The position numbers and the translations under genes were made by a program. Of a DNA stretch of 64,000 bases, positions 58,054 to 64,000 are shown piece after piece. This stretch comes from Haliclona indistincta. Lineage: Eukaryota > Porifera > Demospongiae > Haplosclerida > Chalinidae. The notes under the pieces are model-generated. The model did no database searches. It saw nothing but the letters and a program-made list of their open reading frames with translations, and had not been told where the DNA came from. The stretch's first letter is position 1, and every line of letters starts with the position of its first letter. The DNA is taken from the NCBI GenBank assembly GCA_964017065.1, contig OZ024789.1, positions 831,764-895,763 of the forward strand, in the 5' to 3' direction.

Positions 58054-59893
58054 GATGAGCTAGCTGAAGCATGGCGTATATTCACACCTCTACTCCACCA
58101 TATTGAGCAGCAGAAGGTTCCGCCCATCTTGTACCGATTTGGAAGGTAAGGCAATACATGTTGCTCAAATTAACCGATTTTAGTCTTTAACTATTTTCAA
58201 TGAGCATTGCCAAATTATTATAATTTAGCGCCATAATCAGTAGCAATCAAGACTAGTGTCTGCTATAGAGCAGTAACTCAGTGGTTTGTTGTGCACAGTA
58301 TAAAGCAAGATTCACTCAATCAGGACTAGTGTCTGCTATAGAGCAGTAACTCAGTGGTTTGTTGTGTACAGTATAAAGCAAGATTCACTCAATCAGGACT
58401 AGTGTCTGCTATAGAGCAGTAACTCAGTGGTTTGTTGTGTACAGTATAAAGCAAGATTCACTCAATCAGGACTAGTGTCTGCTATAGAGCAGTAACTCAG
58501 TGGTTTGTTGTGTACAGTATAAAGCAAGATTCACTCAATCAGGACTAGTGTCTGCTATAGAGCAGTAACTCAGTGGTTTGTTGTGTACAGTATAAAGCAA
58601 GATTCACTCAATCAGGACTAGTGTCTGCTATAGAGCAGTAACTCAGTGGTTTGTTGTGTACAGTATAAAGCAAGATTCAGGACTAGTGTCTGCTATAGAG
58701 CAGTAGCTCAGTGGTTTGTTGTGTACAGTATAAAGCAAGATTCACTCAATCAGGACTAGTGTCTGCTATAGAGCAGTAACTCAGTGGTTTGTTGTGCACA
58801 GTATAAAGCAAGATTCACTCAATCAGGACTAGTGTCTGCTATAGAGCAGTAACTCAGTGGTTTGTTGTGTATAGTATAAAGCAAGATTCACTCAATCAGG
58901 ACTAGTGTCTGCTATAGAGCAGTAACTCAGTGGTTTGTTGTGTACAGTATAAAGCAAGATTCACTCAATCAGGACTAGTGTCTGCTATAGAGCAGTAACT
59001 CAGTGGTTTGTTGTGTATAGTATAAAGCAAGATTCACTCAATCAGGACTAGTGTCTGCTATAGAGCAGTAACTCAGTGGTTTGTTGTGTACAGTATAAAG
59101 CAAGATTCACTCAATCAGGACTAGTGTCTGCTATAGAGCAGTAACTCAGTGGTTTGTTGTGTATAGTATAAAGCAAGATTCACTCAATCAGGACTAGTGT
59201 CTGCTATAGAGCAGTAACTCAGTGGTTTGTTGTGTATAGTATAAAGCAAGATTCACTCAATCAGGACTAGTGTCTGCTATAGAGCAGTAACTCAGTGGTT
59301 TGTTGTGTATAGTATAAAGCAAGATTCACTCAATCAGGACTAGTGTCTGCTATAGAGCAGTAACTCAGTGGTTTGTTGTGTATAGTATAAAGCAAGATTC
59401 ACTCAATCAGGACTAGTGTCTGCTATAGAGCAGTAACTCAGTGGTTTGTTGTGTACAGTATAAAGCAAGATTTAAGAATAGTGTCTGCTATAGAGCAGTA
59501 TTCTGGCGTTGTCTCGGTGATATGTATTTCCTTGTGGTTAGTCTGTACGTCCTAAAATGGACTCCATATTGCTGGACATGACTGGTGTTGATAATTGGGT
59601 TATGTGGAATGAATGGAATTTGAATGTATTGGTGTTTAAGGGACAAGTGGGATACATTGCCATGACAACATTTAGCTCCTGAGAATGAGTTATAATCAAA
59701 TCATTTTTACCATTCCCTCTCTCTCTCCATCCCTCCTCTATCTCTCCCTCTTCTCTCTCTCTCTCTCCATCCATCCCTCCCTCCCTCTCCCTCTCTCCTC
59801 TCTCTTAGTCGTGGTCCCAAGGAAGCTGATGAATTTGCTACCAAGAATAACTTCCACTATACTGGCACATACAAGTGGGAGCAGCCTCAGTGA
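54463..59893 (+). CDS. G6PD: Glucose-6-phosphate dehydrogenase, complete, 13 exons, 487 aa
   Basis: Exons: 54463-54501, 54638-54675, 54755-54863, 54934-55154, 55311-55469, 56056-56181, 56230-56323, 56784-56970, 57310-57339, 57388-57593, 57646-57722, 58053-58145, 59809-59893. All junctions are GT-AG and in phase (1464 bases). The enzyme makes 6-phosphogluconolactone and NADPH in the cytosolic pentose phosphate pathway. GASGDLAKKK (11-20) is the NADP site, EKPFGKD is at 144-150, RIDHYLGKE (172-180) is the substrate motif, and DVMQNHLLQ in exon 7 holds the catalytic His. The C-terminus GTYKWEQPQ matches the human end. The N-terminus is about 30 residues shorter than human. Introns carry a SINE, minisatellites and long microsatellites. 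This is the only copy with exons 6-13. Confidence 0.96.
55535..55720 (+). mobile_element. tRNA-derived SINE in G6PD intron 5
   Basis: A box-A-like TGCCTCAGTGG (55543-55553) is followed by a perfect box B GGTTCGAATCC (55612-55622), spaced about 69 bp. The cloverleaf is not complete, so it is not a tRNA gene. A non-tRNA body follows and runs into the adjacent minisatellite. Pseudogene copies of G6PD are cut before this site. Confidence 0.6.
55735..56003 (+). repeat. 34-bp minisatellite, ~8 copies, G6PD intron 5
   Basis: The unit is CACTGTTGCACGATAGTCTA followed by CTGGTGACCGCC(C)(A/T). Copies differ mainly at CCCACACT versus CCCTCACT. The first copy overlaps the end of the SINE, so the array probably grew from the SINE tail. 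Confidence 0.9.
56397..56467 (+). repeat. (CA)n microsatellite, G6PD intron 7
   Basis: About 35 CA dinucleotides with CGTACACC interruptions. The flanking AGTAGTGATAGAGACAT segment occurs on both sides (near 56374 and 56481), so the array sits in a short duplicated motif. Confidence 0.9.
57109..57262 (+). repeat. GAGA/GGGA microsatellite, G6PD intron 8
   Basis: A (GA)n tract changes to (GGGA)n at about 57188-57245 and back to (GA)n. Long frames of Arg-Glu or Gly-Arg repeats across it are artefacts of the repeat. Confidence 0.92.
57868..58049 (+). repeat. CTCTCC/CT microsatellite abutting the exon 12 acceptor
   Basis: (CTCCCT)n from about 57884 passes into (CT)n and ends 3 bases before the acceptor AG (58051-58052). 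It serves as an extreme polypyrimidine tract for G6PD exon 12. It is preceded by (CACT)n at 57730-57860. Confidence 0.92.
58251..59500 (+). repeat. 73-bp satellite, ~17 copies, G6PD intron 12
   Basis: The period is 73 bp. Each unit contains GACTAGTGTCTGCTATAGAG, CAGTAACTCAGTGGTTTG, TTGTGTACAGTATAAAGC and AAGATTCACTCAATCAG. One copy near 58670 has an 8-base deletion. A hairpin CTGCT-atag-AGCAG occurs in every unit. Copies differ by one or two bases, so the array is recent or homogenised. The same satellite recurs at 62865-63189 (inverted) and from 63449. Confidence 0.95.
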
Positions 59894-59919
59894 ACCACGC
59901 TATCATTATACACTGGTCC

Positions 59920-59925
59920 AATAAA
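59920..59925 (+). terminator. G6PD polyadenylation signal
   Basis: AATAAA lies 27 bases after the G6PD stop codon, giving a very short 3' UTR. Confidence 0.7.
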
Positions 59926-60019
59926 CTTATAGATCGCGTAGTATATGTATCACCATCACTAGAAGCAGTTTCCTGTACAATTAGAATAAAATTAATTTTT
60001 ATTATTGTGCATGTGAAGA

Positions 60020-60320
60020 GGTTTACTGGCGCGCGCCTCGGTTGCTATAGTGATACATTCTTTAGCCGGCGGCTAACCGCGGGATTAATTTGCGGATCAA
60101 AGGAGTTCGTCTCTCGCTAGCATTCTCTCTTTCTTTCTGTCCCCGGAAGCGAACCAGTAGCGAGAGTTAGTAAGCAGCCAGTGCGTCTGTGTAGCAATCG
60201 TGTACAGTGTTTGAGCTAATCAATACTACAGCCAGCCAGGCGGCGCTGCTTGCGGCTCTACATTGTGCGGTGTCTCATTCGCCATATCTCTTTCTCCCAA
60301 CACCAGTTGAGCTAGAAGCG
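60020..60320 (+). promoter_or_regulatory. Possible promoter and noncoding first exon of the next gene
   Basis: After the G6PD end the base composition changes to a CpG-richer stretch (GGCGCGCGCC, AGCCGGCGGCTAACCGCGGG), with a consensus donor GAAGCG|GTGAGT at 60320/60321. No long reading frame follows within the window. It could be the 5' end of a plus-strand gene with a long first intron, but no coding exon confirms this. Confidence 0.3.
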
Positions 60321-60914
60321 GTGAGTCCTCTTATGTGTATTGTGCGTGTGTCTCTGCTTGTAAACACAACCAGCCCTTCCACACACACACTCGTCTAGAC
60401 TGTTTTCAGTCGATTTTGAGCTTACAGCTGTTAGCTACCCGCTTGAATTTCCCCAGCTAGCTAAAAGTGTAAACCACTATCCAATGATATTTAGCGCGGG
60501 CTAACAGTGCTGGTGCTAAACTGAGTCGCTTTGTTGGTAATGTGTTACAAAGGAGCTTGTGTCTGACATGTAATTTTCGCGGTCTCATTGAAAACACAAT
60601 AGGTGGTTGTTTAGCGCTGGAATCACACCTTTACCAAGAGATGAATGTTGACGAGAGCCTGGTATTTGTATGTGTGTGTGGTTGCATGATAATGCGTGCA
60701 GGCATGGTGTTGAGTGAATCCAGCTGGAGACACTCTCAAGAATGTTGATGAGTCATGGACTATGATACTGTGCTATGGCGGGATTGATTGACTTTCTGTG
60801 TTCATCTCTCTGTTTGTAATTTGTTACGACTGCCCACACCAGCTAGCTGTGGGAGAGGCACAGTCAGTACATACTCCTTTGAGCTCTTAGCTTGGGTTTT
60901 AAAGTTGCATTGTA

Positions 60915-61201
60915 CAGGTGTCCTGGCTCTACCAGTGACCCTCTGTGAGGCAGCTAGATAGTGCTTAGTGCACAGGTGTCCTGGCTCTACCAGTGACCCT
61001 CTGTGAGGCAGCTAGACACTGCTTAGTGCACAGGTGTCCTGGCTCTACCAGTGACCCTCTGTGAGGCAGCTAGATACTGCTTAGTGCACAGGTGTCCTGG
61101 CTCTACCAGTGACCCTCTGTGAGGCAGCTAGACACTGCTTAGTGCACAGGTGTCCTGGCTCTACCAGTGACCCTCTGTGAGGCAGCTAGACACTGCTTAG
61201 T
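60915..61201 (+). repeat. 58-bp minisatellite, ~5 copies
   Basis: The unit starts CAGGTGTCCTGGCTCTACCA and includes GTGACCCTCTGTGAGGCAGC and TAGACACTGCTTAGTGCA. The period is exactly 58 bases. Two further copies are at 62529-62636. Confidence 0.93.
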
Positions 61202-62300
61202 CCTGGTGACCCTCTGTGTGATAGTGTATTTGTGGGATAGCTGTGTTCACAGCATCTTGTCACTACAGAGTGACAATAGTGTTTGTGTGTCTGTACTAGT
61301 TCACTCTCTAATGTTCTTAGCCAGGTCGGTCCATGTATGTCATTCCACTGTATACAGTGTACATATTATATCCCTCAGTGAGTGAGTGTGTGTATAGACA
61401 GCCAGTATGCAGTAGTACTTGTGATGTGGTCAGACCTCTCCACTGAAGTGGTTGCCTTTGTTTGTGTTCTTGTGTGAAGCTGGATACTGCTTTGAAATAG
61501 CTAATTAGCTTTGTGTGTCTGATAATGATGCTGCCCGTCTCTGCTGTATGCTTGTCTAGCTTGCTTATAAAGGTGTCACTTTGTGTTATGGCTGCTCTCT
61601 GTGCTGAGGTAATCCCATAGTGCAGTGATGTAGTGAGCTACCACAGGATGTGAGTCATCACTGATGTGTTGAGGAAACTGTGATTGAAACTGTGAAGTAT
61701 TGTTTGTCTATGCTGTGTACACACTCACTGACCACCATCACACACCTTCAATGGATACTGTTCTGAAAGAGCACTGGCTGTGTCTCACTGACCACTAGAG
61801 GTTCAGGTGGGACTGCCCACACCTGCAGTGAGAGGCACAGTCAGTACTCCTGTGAGCTCCTAGCCTGGGAATGGGAATCCAGGAGTTTGGGGTCGCTCAG
61901 CTTATAAAACGTGCTTGTTACACATGTATCTTGACTCTGTGGGGCAAGTAGACACTGTTTGGTTCACCGCCTTTGAATCTCAGGATTATCATTTTTCAAA
62001 CTAGACAAGTGACAGTACATCGTCATGTATCCTTGTGTTTTGTTGTTGACAGCTTGGTCTAAATTTTTTATTCTCAGGCAACTTGTTGTTATTTTGCTAC
62101 AGTATAGTATAGATCAAGTGTAGTGTTGTTATGATGTGAAGTGTTAGTGATATCATGGTTAGTATACTATATCCTTGTTAGTGTGTGGTATGGCTTCCTC
62201 TCTCCAAGGGAGGTGTGTGTAGCTAAACCTTTGACAGTGCACTTCACATTCCGCATCACCACTTGTGTCGAGGACAGTGGTGGGTAAACCCCTCTCTTTG
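61202..62300. other. Non-coding stretch, no gene recognised
   Basis: I see no exon with support here. A short CAGTGAGAGGCACAGTCAGTACTCC segment (about 61825) repeats a similar one near 60850, which hints at older local duplication. Confidence 0.4.
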
Positions 62301-62301
62301 T

Positions 62302-62366
62302 GTGTGTGTGTGTGTGTGTGCGTGTGTGTGTGTGTGCGTGTGTGTGTGTGTGTGTGTGTGCGTGCG
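62302..62366 (+). repeat. (TG)n microsatellite
   Basis: TG repeats with scattered CG units. Confidence 0.9.
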
Positions 62367-62526
62367 CAGTGGTGTGTTATTGTGGTAATAATGTTAATGG
62401 ATTATGTGATAAGTGGTGACAGGCACTCAATGACGCCACTCCACTACATTATACTACACTTAGAGAAATCTGAGCTACCTGTGGTTTCTGTGACAGGTAC
62501 AAATACCACTCTTTAGGATAACTAGT

Positions 62527-62636
62527 GCACAGGTGTCCTGGCTCTACCAGTGACCCTCTGTGAGGCAGCTAGACACTGCTTAGTGCACAGGTGTCCTGGC
62601 TCCTACCAGTGACCCCCTGTGAGGCAGCTAGACACT
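62527..62636 (+). repeat. 58-bp minisatellite, 2 copies
   Basis: Same unit and orientation as 60915-61201, about 1.3 kb away. The second copy has small changes (GGCTCCTACC, ACCCCCTG). Confidence 0.9.
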
Positions 62637-62864
62637 GGCTGTGGAATGTTGGGAGAGAAAGAGGTGGTTATTGGTGTCCAGGAATGGAGGGAGGGTAGCA
62701 CCTGGTATGTGTTCATAATGTCCAAACAAGAACTGAGCTCATTACCCAAATCACTATACTATTGTCTGTGATGCTAATGGTCCCACACATTATACCAGCG
62801 GGTCATTAGACTGGACATACTCGCTGTGTAAACCAGCTCTACCACATTAGGGATAGTGTAGGAG

Positions 62865-63189
62865 TCTGAGTTACTGCTCTATAGCAGACACTAGTCCTGA
62901 TTGAGTGAATCTTGCTTTATACTGTACACAACAAACCACTGAGTTACTGCTCTATAGCAGACACTAGTCCTGATTGAGTGAATCTTGCTTTATACTATAC
63001 ACAACAAACCACTGAGTTACTGCTCTATAGCAGACACTAGTCCTGATTGAGTGAATCTTGCTTTATACTCTACACAACAAACCACTGAGTTACTGCTCTA
63101 TAGCAGACACTAGTCCTGATTGAGTGAATCTTGCTTTATACTGTACACAACAAACCACTGAGTTACTGCTCTATAGCAGACACTGGTCC
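62865..63189 (-). repeat. 73-bp satellite, inverted block, ~4.4 copies
   Basis: The sequence is the reverse complement of the intron 12 satellite (CTGAGTTACTGCTCTATAGC and CCTGATTGAGTGAATCTTGC). It lies between two direct-orientation arrays. Bases 63190-63446 between this block and the next show no gene. Confidence 0.95.
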
Positions 63190-63448
63190 AGTGTATAGTA
63201 CTGGAGGTGTTGTTGATCTGTTCGTTGCTATGTGAGTGGGAGCCATCGTGCATCACCCTAGCCCAAACATGTGATTGAATACCAGATCATTTCTGGCATG
63301 TTTGGCATAGCTCGTGATGGTCAGCTTGTCAACACTAGCGTCTCTCATGCTATGGTCATATAGCTAGCTCAGGACTATACAACAATAGATGGTTGTTTGT
63401 AAGCTGATATGCTTATTATAATAACTGTCATGGTTTGTAGAAAGATTT

Positions 63449-64000
63449 CACTCAATCAGGACTACTGGACTAGTGTCTGCTATAGAGCAGTAACTCAGTG
63501 GTTTGTTGTGTACAGTATAAAGCAAGATTCACTCAATCAGGACTAGTGTCTGCTATAGAGCAGTAACTCAGTGGTTTGTTGTGTACAGTATAAAGCAAGA
63601 TTCACTCAATCAGGACTAGTGTCTGCTATAGAGCAGTGACTCAGTGGTTTGTTGTGTAGAGTATAAAGCAAGATTCACTCAATCAGGACTAGTGTCTGCT
63701 ATAGAGCAGTAACTCAGTGGTTTGTTGTGTACAGTATAAAGCAAGATTCACTCAATCAGGACTAGTGTCTGCTATAGAGCAGTACCTCAGTGGTTTGTTG
63801 TGTACAGTATAAAGCAAGATTCACTCAATCAGGACTAGTGTCTGCTATAGAGCAGTAACTCAGTGGTTTGTTGTGTACAGTATAAAGCAAGATTCACTCA
63901 ATCAGGACTAGTGTCTGCTATAGAGCAGCAACTCGGTGGTTTGTTTTGTACAGTATAAAGCAAGATTCACTCAATCAGGACTAGTGTCTGCTATAGAGCA
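63449..64000 (+). repeat. 73-bp satellite, direct block, runs off the window
   Basis: About 7.5 copies in the same orientation as in G6PD intron 12. The array is cut by the window edge, so its true length is unknown. Confidence 0.95.

Noticed and set aside
57686..58154. Long Ser-Leu, Arg-Glu and Gly-Arg repeat frames
   Set aside because: They are readings of microsatellites in G6PD introns.
58251..59500. CRISPR-like regular repeats
   Set aside because: Repeats are head-to-tail with no unique spacers, in a eukaryotic intron; it is a satellite.

Overview
The window is eukaryotic animal DNA, most likely from a demosponge; Amphimedon queenslandica is my best guess (moderate confidence). It has short GT-AG introns, a metazoan-type glucose-6-phosphate dehydrogenase (G6PD) gene, many small DNA transposons and two kinds of LINE. 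No bacterial operon structure is present.

The backbone is a tandem array of a composite segment whose ancestral order, left to right, was: last exon of a CHCHD4/MIA40 gene (+), a C12orf56-like gene (-), a kinase gene with a Neuralized homology repeat (NHR) domain (-), and the 5' part of G6PD (+). Repeat junctions fuse G6PD intron 5 to the last CHCHD4 intron. They lie near 5.2, 16.6, 22.85, 39.4 and 47.8 kb and give five units of about 6 to 17 kb, with length differences caused by deletions and transposon insertions. The rightmost unit (47.8-59.9 kb) keeps complete C12orf56-like (11 exons, 652 aa), NHR-kinase (3 exons, 587 aa) and G6PD (13 exons, 487 aa) genes. In the four other units C12orf56-like and G6PD are decayed. 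The kinase exon is open in all five, and only copy 1 is broken, by a hAT MITE in exon 2.

The five kinases share an almost invariant kinase domain and an almost invariant intron 1. They differ sharply in a few short NHR loops, and in the number of 7-residue units in a coiled-coil stalk. This variable recognition domain, variable stalk and constant kinase, with no signal peptide or membrane segment, is the most interesting system here. It looks like a diversifying family of intracellular sensor kinases (inference).

Layout: 0.1-4.8 kb, long-TIR DNA transposon with Ulp1-protease remnants; 5.06-5.4 kb, G6PD/CHCHD4 remnant; 5.6-7.05 kb, palindrome-rich insertion; 7.06-16.8 kb, unit 1 (LINE tail split by a Crypton-like fragment, TTAA MITEs, kinase 1); 17.0-23.1 kb, unit 2 (kinase 2); 23.3-39.6 kb, unit 3 (full-length LINE with a restriction-like endonuclease, an APE-type LINE, kinase 3); 39.9-48.0 kb, unit 4 (kinase 4, four DNA elements); 48.2-59.9 kb, unit 5; 60-64 kb, a possible next promoter and several minisatellites, including a 73-bp satellite shared with G6PD intron 12.
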